A stretch of DNA of 64,000 bases. It comes from G963704535 sp963704535. Lineage in GTDB: Bacteria > Chloroflexota > Chloroflexia > Chloroflexales > Roseiflexaceae. The stretch lies in contig OY969916.1 in the NCBI GenBank assembly GCA_963704535.1, forward strand, positions 434,001-498,000. Reading direction: 5' to 3'. The notes beneath the pieces are model-generated. The model was given only the letters and a program-made list of their open reading frames with translations. It had not been told where the DNA came from and ran no database searches. Position 1 is the first letter of the stretch; every line of letters starts with the position of its first letter. The position numbers and the translations under genes were made by a program. This document shows, piece after piece, positions 25,501-33,442 of the stretch.

Positions 25501-26580
25501 CTACGGGCACTGGAGATATTGCTGCTCGAATTGCTGAAATTGCTCGAAGCTGATCGCGAAGTTGTGCGCGCCGGGACTGGTGCAGGAGGCGACGAAGTAC
25601 AGATAGAGCGCCGAGCCATCGGGCTGTGTGGCGGCCAGCAGCGCGGCCAGGCCGGGGCTGCTGATCGGGCCGGGTGGCAGGCCGCCGTTGGCGCGCGTAT
25701 TGTACGGGCTGGCGATCGTGTTGATCTCCTCGGCGCTGAGCGAATCGAGCTTGGGCCACCAGTCGCCCGGCTGACCAAGGGCGTACTGGACGGTCGGGTC
25801 GGCGCCGAGCCTGCCGCCGCCGAACTCGGGGGCGTTCTCAGGCAGGAGCCGGTTCCAGAAGACCGCCGCGACTTTAGGCATCTCGTCCTCGCGCGTGGCC
25901 TCGCGCTGAACAATCGACGCCAGCGTGACGATCTCGTGGACACTGCGATCGCTCACCTGGACTTCTTTCTCAAAGGTCGCGTATTGCTCGTCGAACCGAT
26001 TCAGCATTATCTCGATCACCTCGGTGACGGTGGCCGTTTCGGCCAGCCGGTAGGTGTCGGGGAACAGGTAGCCCTCAAGGCTGGCCCCGGTCGGCAAGCT
26101 ACTGAGCAAGAAATGCCCATCTTCGAAGGCCGCTCCATTGCGGGCGGTGGCGAGAAATGTTTCCGCGTCGACATTCTGTAGCCCGGCCTGGCCGACGATC
26201 TGGGCGACCTCCTCCAGGCGCAACCCTTCGATCACGGTGACTTGGATCTCTGCGATCTTGCCGGCGCTCTGGAGCGCCGCGATAATGTCGCCGATGGTCA
26301 TATTCGGGCGGAGCAGGTAACGCCCGGCCTGGAGCTTTCCGTCGAGGCTCTGGGAGCGCACCAGCACGCTGAAGAGCAGCGGCTGGCGGATAAGCCCCTC
26401 GGCGCGCAGCTTTGTCGCGATCGCACTGGTCGAGTCACCCGGCTCGACGATAAACTCAACCGGCTCGGCGCTCCGGCCGGCCGACCGCCGAAGCTCGCTT
26501 AAAAAGATCGAACCGGCACAGGCCACCATCAGCGCCACGAGTGCCACCCCAAGAAACAGGGCGCGTAGCGTTTTGGACAA
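25501..26580 (-). CDS. mltG: Endolytic peptidoglycan transglycosylase MltG
   Basis: 359 residues, with one N-terminal membrane helix, a LysM-like segment (FIVEPGDSTSAIATKLRAEGLI) and the YceG/MltG catalytic domain. Family landmarks are LEGYLFPDTYRL, the catalytic Glu227 in ASIVQREATRE, VFWNRL and the YNTRANGGLPPGPI loop. The enzyme cuts nascent glycan strands and so sets strand length. The start is TTG at 26580, supported by GGGAGG seven bases upstream; there is no ATG nearby with a comparable site. It is the first of three same-strand genes with aroE and a prepilin peptidase. Confidence 0.95.
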   Translation of the reverse strand: MSKTLRALFLGVALVALMVACAGSIFLSELRRSAGRSAEPVEFIVEPGDSTSAIATKLRAEGLIRQPLLFSVLVRSQSLDGKLQAGRYLLRPNMTIGDIIAALQSAGKIAEIQVTVIEGLRLEEVAQIVGQAGLQNVDAETFLATARNGAAFEDGHFLLSSLPTGASLEGYLFPDTYRLAETATVTEVIEIMLNRFDEQYATFEKEVQVSDRSVHEIVTLASIVQREATREDEMPKVAAVFWNRLLPENAPEFGGGRLGADPTVQYALGQPGDWWPKLDSLSAEEINTIASPYNTRANGGLPPGPISSPGLAALLAATQPDGSALYLYFVASCTSPGAHNFAISFEQFQQFEQQYLQCP

Positions 26581-26593
26581 CGGTATACCTCCC

Positions 26594-26700
26594 GTGAAAC
26601 GTGAAACGTGAAGCGTGAAACATGATGCGTGATGTCGTCACCCCTTCACACCTTCACCCTTTCACCCGTTCATCTTGTCATCTTGCCATCTTGTCATCAG
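26594..26700. repeat. GTGAAAC heptamers and TTCACCC/TTGTCATC octamer-like repeats
   Basis: GTGAAAC units (26594-26634) run into period-8 repeats of TTCACACC/TTCACCC and CATCTTGT, up to the stop of the next gene on the same strand. Confidence 0.85.
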
Positions 26701-27848
26701 GGCACGGGCGTCGGTTCGGCGGTGGGCACGGGCGTAGGCAGTTCGACTTGGTCAATCGGCAGCTCACCCTGCGGCTGCGAGAGCAGCGACCGATTCACCC
26801 AGCCTTCGCCACCGTCGCTTCTGATCCGCGAGTTCGCGGCGTGGCGCTCGCCAAGCCTGATACGATACCACTGGCCATCCGAAGTGGTGGCCAAAAAGAC
26901 GATCTCGTCGCCCTCGCTGATGCCGCCGACGACATTGTCGCTCGATATGATCGGCAAGGCGCGAACGTTGCCGGTCGCAATGGCGGTGCCGCCGGCCTGG
27001 TCGGGCGCATCCGGCGCCGCCGCGACCGGCTCCGCGCCCGCTTCCGCAGAAGTGGTCGGTTCAGCCTGGGCCAGCGGCGCGGCGGTTTGTTCGGGCTGGA
27101 TGGTAGGGCGCGCGGTGCTGACTGGCGCGGTGATATTGGCCTCGGCGGGCCGCAAGCCGACCTGTCTCAGCTCCTCGCGCAGGTCGGTGATCACGCTCCA
27201 TGCCAGGATCAGCGAGACCAGCATCAGCACGCAGGCCACGGCGGTCTTGATCAAGTCGGCGCCGCGCAGAATCATATTCTGGCTCTGCATCTGATTAAGC
27301 GCGCTCTGTGCCGCCCCGGCGACCGACTCGCCCCAACTGGTCTTGCCGCGATCCTCGCGCGCCACCCGGCGCAGATCCAGCAGCGCCCGCGCATCGCCGA
27401 CCACTGCCAGCGCGCGCACTGCGCTCCAGCGAACATTGCTGTTGGGGTGGCGCAGGGCTTCGAGCAGCGGCCCGGCCGCGCGCCCATCGCCGATCTGGCC
27501 GAGCGCCTCGGCGGCGCGGTAGGCCGTCAGCCAGGGGCGGTGGGGGTTGAGCGCCTCGTTGAGCGCCGTCACCGCCGCCGGGCCGATCGTCACCAACTCG
27601 TCCACCGCCTGATGGTGCAAAGGATTGGCCGGGTCGCTCAGGGCGGCCACAAGCCTCAAGATATTCTCGCGCTGGTGGGCGTTGACGAGCGGGGCGGGCG
27701 GGCGGGGCGACGGGGCGGTCGCAGGCAGTTGGCGCGTGACGCGTGCCAGGCCCTGCATGACCTGGCCGACCTGGGTTTCCTCGGCACCGTTTCCGTCGCG
27801 GCCTGCGCGATCCGGCTGTTCCTCGGTTCGCTTATCCTGTTCTTCCAT
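26697..27848 (-). CDS. HEAT-repeat membrane protein with extracytoplasmic SH3-like domain
   Basis: 383 residues. An acidic, low-complexity N-terminus is followed by three or four HEAT-like repeats at about 60-180 (AVDELVTIGPAAVTALNEAL; AAEALGQIGDGRAAGPLLEAL; AVRALAVVGDARAL). One membrane helix is at about 195-215 (ACVLMLVSLILAWSV), then a Pro/Ala/Thr-rich linker and a bacterial SH3-like domain (RALPIISSDNVVGGISEGDEIVFL; EGWVNRSLL). The layout suggests cytoplasmic protein-protein contact through HEAT repeats and wall binding outside. The pseudokinase at 34216-35634 shares the TM-linker-SH3 arrangement. Function otherwise unknown. The ATG has no clear ribosome-binding site. Confidence 0.8.
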   Translation of the reverse strand: MEEQDKRTEEQPDRAGRDGNGAEETQVGQVMQGLARVTRQLPATAPSPRPPAPLVNAHQRENILRLVAALSDPANPLHHQAVDELVTIGPAAVTALNEALNPHRPWLTAYRAAEALGQIGDGRAAGPLLEALRHPNSNVRWSAVRALAVVGDARALLDLRRVAREDRGKTSWGESVAGAAQSALNQMQSQNMILRGADLIKTAVACVLMLVSLILAWSVITDLREELRQVGLRPAEANITAPVSTARPTIQPEQTAAPLAQAEPTTSAEAGAEPVAAAPDAPDQAGGTAIATGNVRALPIISSDNVVGGISEGDEIVFLATTSDGQWYRIRLGERHAANSRIRSDGGEGWVNRSLLSQPQGELPIDQVELPTPVPTAEPTPVP

Positions 27849-27958
27849 ATAACATTATGTGCGGCGGACAGCACCAGCGTTGGCCGGTGTGAAGCCACAC
27901 CCTCCTTGTACCATATTGCGGTCGTACCCAAACCTGTCCGGTGCGGGCGCGAACGTCA

Positions 27959-29206
27959 CTACTCAGGCCCAATCTGCCTGCCCAGCGCGGGCAGGCTTGC
28001 GGGCGGCGACAGCCGCTCCGGCCAGCGGGCGGTGATCGCGTCCAAAATCAGCCCGGCGGCCTGCTCCTTGGGCTGGCGCGGCAACTGCTGAACCTGCTCG
28101 CCGTCCAGCAGCGTCACCTGAATCTGCTCCTGGCCGATGCTTTCGACCGCCTCATTGGCGATGATCATATCCAGCCCCTTGCGATCGAGCTTCGAGCGGG
28201 CATACTCTAGCACGTTTTGGGTCTCGGCGGCGAAGCCGATCTTCAGCACATCGCGCCGATCGGCAAGCCCAGCCAGGATGTCGGGGTTGCGCACCAGGCG
28301 CAGCAACAGCTCCTCGTCGTCGCCCTTCTTGATCTTCTGCTGGGAAAGCTCGGCCGGGCGGAAATCGGCGACGGCGGCGTTCATGATCAGCAGATCGGCG
28401 CCGTCGAGCGCTTGGTAGACGGCATCGCGCATCTGGAGCGCCGTCTCGACGCGTATGAAATCGACCGCGTGCGGCGGCGGCAGCAGCGTGGGGCCGCTGA
28501 TCAGCGTCACGAGCGCGCCGCGGTCGCGCGCCTCGGCCGCCATAGCGTAGCCCATCCGGCCGGAGGCGCGATTGCCGACGAAGCGAACCGGGTCGATCGG
28601 CTCGTGAGTGCCGCCCGCGCTGATCACAATGCGCCGGCCGCGCAGCGGGCCGCTGGTGCGCCCAAGCAGCGCGCGCAGCTCGGCCTCGATGATCGGGACT
28701 TCGGGCATCCGCCCGCGGCCGATCACCGGCTCGGCCATGCGACCGAACGCCGGCTCAAGCACCACCATCCCGCGCCGGCGCAGCGTCGCGATATTCTCCT
28801 GGGTAGCCGGGTTGGCGTACATCTGCGGGTTCATCGCCGGGACGCACAGGATCGGCGCTGTGGTGGCGAGCACCGTGGTGGTGAGCAGGTCATCACTGAG
28901 GCCGGCGGCCAGGCGCGCAAGCGTGTTGGCCGTCGCGGGCGCGAGCACCACCAGGTTGGCATGCTGGCCCAGCGCCACATGGCCGACCACGCCATCCTCC
29001 GGCAGCACCCACAGATCACTCAGCACCGGGCGCCCGGTGAGAGCCTGAAACGTCGCCGGGCCGACGAAGCGCTGGGCCGCCTCGGTCATGATCACATCGA
29101 TAATCGCGCCGTCGAGGGTCAGATCGCGGGCTAGCTCGGCGACCTTATACGCCGCAATGCTGCCGCTGATGCCAAGGATGATTCGTTTTCCGGTGACAAT
29201 GCTCAT
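27959..29206 (-). CDS. coaBC: Bifunctional phosphopantothenoylcysteine decarboxylase / phosphopantothenate-cysteine ligase
   Basis: A 415-residue CoA-synthesis enzyme. The N-terminal flavin-dependent CoaC half has ILGISGSIAAYKVAELAR, GHVALGQHANLVVLAPATANT and PAMNPQMYANPATQ. The C-terminal CoaB half has SAGGTHEPIDPVRFVGNRASG, NAAVADFRP and KIKK. It joins cysteine to 4-phosphopantothenate and then decarboxylates the product. Length and motif order are normal. The open frame extends 48 codons upstream, but the ATG at 29206 matches the family start (MSIVTGKRIILG). No clear ribosome-binding site is visible. It is a single-copy housekeeping gene and argues for a chromosomal location. Confidence 0.95.
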   Translation of the reverse strand: MSIVTGKRIILGISGSIAAYKVAELARDLTLDGAIIDVIMTEAAQRFVGPATFQALTGRPVLSDLWVLPEDGVVGHVALGQHANLVVLAPATANTLARLAAGLSDDLLTTTVLATTAPILCVPAMNPQMYANPATQENIATLRRRGMVVLEPAFGRMAEPVIGRGRMPEVPIIEAELRALLGRTSGPLRGRRIVISAGGTHEPIDPVRFVGNRASGRMGYAMAAEARDRGALVTLISGPTLLPPPHAVDFIRVETALQMRDAVYQALDGADLLIMNAAVADFRPAELSQQKIKKGDDEELLLRLVRNPDILAGLADRRDVLKIGFAAETQNVLEYARSKLDRKGLDMIIANEAVESIGQEQIQVTLLDGEQVQQLPRQPKEQAAGLILDAITARWPERLSPPASLPALGRQIGPE

Positions 29207-29387
29207 AACGAGTTCGAGCGCGGATTGAACGGATAGTGGCTGCGGTGGTCGTATGCGTTGTCGGTCGTCGATCCGCGGCTGGTGCGTGCAGCCGATATTC
29301 AGGCGACATCCATCCACAGCTCGCGGTGTGGGCGAGCCGTGCGGGCGCATTGTAGCATCGCATCAATATGCCGTCAATCTGAGAGAT

Positions 29388-29466
29388 CGTTTAAGAAGCG
29401 GGAGTTTGGTGTTGGAAAAGGGTTCTTGAGGAGGATGCCCCTCAAACTCCCCTTTTTCAAACAGCT
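29388..29466. repeat. Dispersed hairpin element, family A
   Basis: CGGGAGTTTGGTGTTGGAAA, then GGGTTCTTGAGGAGGATGCC and CTCAAACTCCCCTTTTTCAA. It overlaps the stop codon region of the response regulator gene by two bases. Confidence 0.75.
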
Positions 29467-29851
29467 ATTCGGTAGGGGGGCTGCCGGCGCGATCCAGAAG
29501 CGTGCGCATCTTGACCAGCAGCCGGGGGAAATCGATCGGCTTGGTCTCATACTCATCGCACCCGGCGGCGAGGCAGCGGGCCTTGTCCTCGGCGAGTGCG
29601 TAGGCCGTCAACGCGATGATTGGGGTGGCGCTGGTTTCGGGCCGGGTCTTGATCCGGTGGGTTGCTTGCCAGCCATTTAAGACCGGGAGGCCCATATCCA
29701 TCAGGATGAGGTCGGGTTGCTCGGCCCGTGCCATCGCCACCCCGCGCGCCCCGTCGGTCGCGCTGACGACCTGATATCCCTCCACAGCCAGGCGGCGCGA
29801 GATCATATCGCGGACCATCGCCTCATCTTCGACGACCAGGATCTTTGCCAC
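29465..29851 (-). CDS. Single-domain response regulator (receiver)
   Basis: 128 residues, entirely a CheY-like receiver: acidic pair at VVEDEA, phospho-acceptor Asp52 (ILMDMGLP), conserved Thr/Ala switch at IIALTAYA and Lys104 in ETKPIDFPRL. No output domain follows, so it acts by binding a partner or as a phosphate relay, as in PatA/DivK-like proteins. The start is GTG at 29851, supported by GAGGAGG at good spacing. No histidine kinase gene is adjacent. It is flanked on both sides by repeat family A, one copy before the start and one at the stop. Confidence 0.92.
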   Translation of the reverse strand: MAKILVVEDEAMVRDMISRRLAVEGYQVVSATDGARGVAMARAEQPDLILMDMGLPVLNGWQATHRIKTRPETSATPIIALTAYALAEDKARCLAAGCDEYETKPIDFPRLLVKMRTLLDRAGSPPTE

Positions 29852-29886
29852 GAAGTTACCTCCTCACCGCTTGCCGGGATAAGATT

Positions 29887-29970
29887 TTAAAAAGGGGGAG
29901 TTTGAGGGGCGGCCCCTCAAGAATTTCAGCCACGGAACTTCTGCGACAAACGGGCTTTCAAACAGCTTCT
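29887..29970. repeat. Dispersed hairpin element, family A
   Basis: AAAAAGGGGGAGTTTGAGGG, core GGGGCGGCCCC, and an end reading GGGCTTTCAAACAGCTTC, located just upstream of the response regulator gene. Confidence 0.82.
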
Positions 29971-30086
29971 CATGATCGGCATGATAGCAGATGATCCAGG
30001 TAGGAGTCCAGCACTTCCCTGTAGCCGATCTGTACTATGTTTGGTGATACATCTCGGTTGTGGCGGCGGAATGCTATAGAAGAGTA

Positions 30087-30701
30087 TCAGGGCCGGATGC
30101 GGCGCAGGATCGCGGTGAGCCGGTCGTAGTCGTCCTTGAGGAGCGAGGCGACCTCGCGGCCCGCGCTGACCAGGTAGGCCCGCTCGGCGCCGGGGGTGGC
30201 GGCGCGGGCGCGGGCGGCCATGCGGATGACGGCCGCCAGCAGCTCATCGCTGGGGATCTGGTAGGCGAACAGCAGTGTGCGAAAGAAATCGGCTGACTCG
30301 GTGAAGCCCACCAGTTCGGCGCCGGCGCATTCATACACGCTGTAGTGGACTGGGGGCGGCTGCGGTGGGAGGTATTGGTGGACCTGGCGGCCCTCGACGA
30401 AGCCGACGGTGATCGCCGAGAACTCGGTCTGGAGGACCTCGGCCAGGTCGGGGTGCTCGTGGTAGATCTCGGCGTCGTACAGCTCGCGGCCAGCGTAGGT
30501 GCGGCCGCGCACCAGCGCCCGCCCGCCGGGCTCCTTGCTGCCGGTGCGAATGTCGTAGACCAGCCCGTAGATCGCCATGTCCTCGGCGCGGGCCTGGGCG
30601 CGCACGAGCGCCCCAAACGGCGGCGCCGCGAGCAGCTCGTAAGCGCCGGCGGTGAAGCTGGTTGTGGTCGATTCGATAACTTCGCCGATACGTGGCTGCA
30701 T
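30087..30701 (-). CDS. HAS-barrel domain protein
   Basis: 204 residues. The N-terminal part (IGEVIESTTTSFTAGAYEL, ALVRAQARAEDMAIYGLVYDI) fits the HAS-barrel, a small beta-barrel first seen at the N-terminus of HerA-type ATPases and also found alone. The rest (about 110-204) is helical and lacks Walker motifs, so no ATPase is fused here. A DNA-translocase partner would be expected elsewhere, or this subfamily has another role. The start is ATG at 30701 without a visible ribosome-binding site; upstream DNA is heptamer repeat, which may have replaced the original leader. Confidence 0.7.
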   Translation of the reverse strand: MQPRIGEVIESTTTSFTAGAYELLAAPPFGALVRAQARAEDMAIYGLVYDIRTGSKEPGGRALVRGRTYAGRELYDAEIYHEHPDLAEVLQTEFSAITVGFVEGRQVHQYLPPQPPPVHYSVYECAGAELVGFTESADFFRTLLFAYQIPSDELLAAVIRMAARARAATPGAERAYLVSAGREVASLLKDDYDRLTAILRRIRP

Positions 30702-30705
30702 ACTG

Positions 30706-30870
30706 CGCGATGCGTGATGCGTGACTATTCGGCCCCTATGCGCTCATCGTGAAACGTGAAACGTGATGCGTGGCGTCCGGGCGGCCACAGAGGGCCTGCC
30801 CTACAGGTGCTCGGTTCTTCGTCGTTCGGTGGGGCGTATGCAATACGCCCTTACGTGCTCTGGCTCGATG
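30706..30870. repeat. GTGAAAC heptamers and a truncated 119-bp family E unit
   Basis: GCGTGATGCGTGA and CGTGAAACGTGAAACGTGA (30706-30774), then GGCCACAGAGGGCCTGCCCT and TACGTGCTCTGGCTCGATGC, which match the family E unit of 11131-11488 with some deletions. A period-7 CCTCTAT run (30905-30927) follows. Confidence 0.85.
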
Positions 30871-30930
30871 CTTGGTTCTCTGTCCGCCTACCACCCATGC
30901 CATCCTCCATCCTCTATCCTCTATCCTCCG

Positions 30931-31263
30931 TTACTTGGCGTAGGCTTCCAGGGCGACCTCGCGGTCGGGATAGATTTTGAAGAGTGTGTCGAAGCGGCTC
31001 TTGCGGAAAATCTCGCCGATCTGCGGCTGGAGCCCACTCAGGCGCAGATCGCCACCCAGCGGTTGAGCGGCCTTGAGGTTGGTGAGCAGCATGCGTAACG
31101 CCAGGCTGGCGACGAAATTGACCTGGCTCATATCGGCCAGCACCTTACCCTTGTGTCCCTTGACGGCTTCGGCGAAGGGCTTCTCGAACTCCGCCAGGCC
31201 AACCGCGTCAAGGCGACTCGGCAGCTCGATCACGAGGACATCGCCGATCTGCTCTGATTTCAC
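30931..31263 (-). CDS. STAS-domain anti-anti-sigma factor
   Basis: 110 residues, a lone STAS domain: GDVLVIELPSRLDAVGLAEF, then LADMSQVNFVASLALRMLL, in which Ser53 aligns with the phosphorylated Ser of SpoIIAA/RsbV. The flanking residues (ASLA instead of the usual SSG) are atypical. In partner switching the unphosphorylated form binds the HATPase kinase and frees its target. The start is GTG at 31263 with AAAGGGG upstream. It lies 117 bp after the SpoIIE phosphatase gene and two genes after the HATPase, all on the minus strand, so a full kinase-phosphatase-antagonist set is encoded together. No sigma factor is adjacent. Confidence 0.9.
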   Translation of the reverse strand: MKSEQIGDVLVIELPSRLDAVGLAEFEKPFAEAVKGHKGKVLADMSQVNFVASLALRMLLTNLKAAQPLGGDLRLSGLQPQIGEIFRKSRFDTLFKIYPDREVALEAYAK

Positions 31264-31380
31264 GCCGATCCCCTTTCAACTCTACGACCAACACCGATGA
31301 CGAAGGTGGTGTCGGCCTGCGAGTGCGATACACGTTTTCCCGCCGGTTATTATAGCATGCCTGAGCAGCCCATGCACTGC

Positions 31381-32649
31381 TCATGGCTCCCGGCTGATGA
31401 TCAGCAGGGTCATATCGTCGGCCTGGGGTGCCCCGGCCACGTACTCGTCCACCGCATGGGCGATGGTCTCGACCAGTGCCTGGGCTGGGGCGCCGGCGTG
31501 CCGGCCCAATATCTCCAGCAGCCGATCGTCGCCATAGGGTTCGCCGGCGGCATTCATGGCCTCGGTGATGCCGTCGCTAAAACCGACCAGCGTCTCGCCG
31601 GGCGCGATCGTCGTCTCGGTGGTCTCGAAGACCTGCCCGCCGACGATGCCGACCGGCAAGGCCGAGCTTTCGAGCATGCGCATGGCCGCGCCGCCGGGGC
31701 TGATGATCAGCGGGTCGTTGTGCCCGGCATTGATATAGCTGAGCACGCCGGTCTCAGGCTCCAGGACGCCGTAGAACAGCGTGATGAACATATTGCTCTC
31801 GCCGTGTTCGCCGGCGATGTAATCATTGGTGAACCACATCGCGCCGGCCAGCACGGTATCGGCGTCCAGGCCGCCGCCCTCCTGGAAGGCCCAGGGCGCC
31901 AGCGAGGCGGCGCGCAGCAGGCTGCGCGTCAGCGCCACGAACAGGGCCGCCGGCACTCCTTTGCCGCACACATCGGCGACGACCAGGCCGATCTGGCCGC
32001 CGGGCAGCTCGATACAGTCGAAGAAATCGCCGCCGACGGCCTGCGCGCCGCGGTTGAAGGCCGCCACCTGCCAGCCGGCCGGCTGGGGCAGCCGGCGCGG
32101 CAAGAATAGCTCCTGAATGCGCCGCGCGACCGCCAGTTCCTCGTCCATACGGTTGAGGCGGATGCGCTCGTTCTGGGCCGACGTCAGCTCCTCGTAGGCG
32201 CGCAATAGTTCGGCGTTCTTGGTCTCCAGGTCGGCGATCAGCTGCTGGCTGGTCTTGCGTAGCCGGGCCGTGCCGCTCCGCAGCAGGTCGAAGGTCAGCT
32301 CGGGGTTACTGCGCATCAGCGTGGTGAAATGCTGCTCGTTGAGCACTGCCAGGCAACATTCGCTCAGGGCGCGCACGGTGGCCGAGCGTGGGCTTGGGTC
32401 GATCAGCGCCATTTCGCCGATCAACTGCCCGACCGCGCGAACCTCCAAGCGCATCTCGACCCGGCCGGGGTGGGCCAGCACCTCCATCTCGCCGGAAAGG
32501 ATGACATAGCACTGGTTGCCTTCCTCGCCCTGGAAAAACAGCACTTCGCCTGCATCCAGACGCTGCTCGCGCACCGTCGTCGCCAGCCGCATCAGGTCGA
32601 CATCCGAGAATCCGTCGAAGAGCGGGAGCCGCCGCATAAGCTCAAACAT
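31381..32649 (-). CDS. Cyclic nucleotide-binding / SpoIIE (PPM) phosphatase
   Basis: 422 residues in three parts. Residues about 8-125 are a cNMP-binding domain with the phosphate-binding cassette GEMALIDPSPRSATV. A helical coiled-coil linker follows at about 130-185. A SpoIIE-type PPM phosphatase fills about 190-420, with metal-binding VGGDFFD, VADVCGKGVPAALF, FSDGITEA and ADDMTLLI. It is expected to dephosphorylate the STAS protein encoded next, with activity set by cAMP or a related signal; a receiver-adenylate cyclase is encoded at 53598-54989. Its ATG overlaps the 3-prime end of the HATPase gene by 8 bp, indicating translational coupling; GAGAGGA precedes it. Confidence 0.93.
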   Translation of the reverse strand: MFELMRRLPLFDGFSDVDLMRLATTVREQRLDAGEVLFFQGEEGNQCYVILSGEMEVLAHPGRVEMRLEVRAVGQLIGEMALIDPSPRSATVRALSECCLAVLNEQHFTTLMRSNPELTFDLLRSGTARLRKTSQQLIADLETKNAELLRAYEELTSAQNERIRLNRMDEELAVARRIQELFLPRRLPQPAGWQVAAFNRGAQAVGGDFFDCIELPGGQIGLVVADVCGKGVPAALFVALTRSLLRAASLAPWAFQEGGGLDADTVLAGAMWFTNDYIAGEHGESNMFITLFYGVLEPETGVLSYINAGHNDPLIISPGGAAMRMLESSALPVGIVGGQVFETTETTIAPGETLVGFSDGITEAMNAAGEPYGDDRLLEILGRHAGAPAQALVETIAHAVDEYVAGAPQADDMTLLIISREP

Positions 32650-33070
32650 CGGTTTTCCTCTCGGCCTTGATCACGGTAAGCTCGTTCCAACCATTGAGCG
32701 GGTTGTGCTGGTAGTCAAGCTCGTCGCACAGCTCGCGCACCAGGAAGATCCCCAACCCGCCGACCGTGCGCGTCTCGACATCGTCGCTGAAGTCGGGGTC
32801 GGGCGGGTCGCGCGGGTCAAAGGGGCGACCGTGGTCGCAGATCTTGACGTGGAGCACGCCGTCATCGAAGGCGCAGATGGCGCGAATGACCCCCGGAAGA
32901 TCGGCTTCATAGCCGTACTTGACGATGTTGGTGGCGATCTCCTCGATCACCAGCCGCACAAGATAGTGTTGATCGGCCGAGAGCGGCAGGTCTTGCTCGA
33001 CCTCGTCGGCGAATGCCAAGAGCTGTGTGATGCCTTCCCACTCGGCAGGTACTTCGATGTGGCGCTGCAT
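32642..33070 (-). CDS. RsbW/SpoIIAB-like HATPase (anti-sigma factor/serine kinase)
   Basis: A 142-residue GHKL ATPase. The N-box is EEIATNIVKYGY, the G1 box DHGRPFDP and the G2 box GGLGIFLVRELCD. These proteins bind and inhibit a sigma factor or other partner and phosphorylate the STAS antagonist. The frame is open further upstream through repeat DNA; the ATG at 33070 has GAGGAG six bases ahead and fits the family length. It is first in the operon with the CNBD-SpoIIE phosphatase (8-bp overlap) and STAS protein. Its regulated target is not evident in the window. Confidence 0.92.
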   Translation of the reverse strand: MQRHIEVPAEWEGITQLLAFADEVEQDLPLSADQHYLVRLVIEEIATNIVKYGYEADLPGVIRAICAFDDGVLHVKICDHGRPFDPRDPPDPDFSDDVETRTVGGLGIFLVRELCDELDYQHNPLNGWNELTVIKAERKTDV

Positions 33071-33079
33071 TGTCTGCTC

Positions 33080-33240
33080 CTCAAACTCCCCTTTCAGAAA
33101 GTCTCTTAGGGACTCGCATATTTTAGAACATCTCACAGCAAACTCGAAACGTGAAGCGTGAAACGTGAGCAACATCCCAATCACGTTTCACGTTTCACGT
33201 TTCACGGAGGTGGGATGCTTTTTATACTTCGAGTCCCTCA
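33080..33240. repeat. Half element A plus inverted GTGAAAC heptamers with shared tail
   Basis: CTCAAACTCCCCTTTCAGAAAG (half of family A), then GTGAAGCGTGAAACGTGA facing TCACGTTTCACGTTTCACG, and a tail GGGATGCTTTTTATACTTCGAGTCCCT matching 15888-15981. The outer ends AGGGACTCG and CGAGTCCCT are exact inverted repeats. Confidence 0.88.
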
Positions 33241-33442
33241 GAGTTTACGCCCTGTGCGGCGATCGGAGTTGATCGAAATGGAAGCGACCTGTTGACGATT
33301 CGGTCATGATTAAGCTATTCGCGCGGGGCGTTCTGCCGCGTTGCATGGCCTGGGAGCGCATGCTATAATGCCGCATACCGTGCCGCTGCATCGTTTTTCC
33401 ACCTATCCGCACCTGCGCTCGGCCGACTGCGATGGAGGTTGT

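Noticed and set aside
26622..28091. 489-codon open frame on the plus strand
   Set aside because: It crosses two minus-strand genes with clear domains (HEAT/SH3 and coaBC) and has no recognisable domain or ribosome-binding site.
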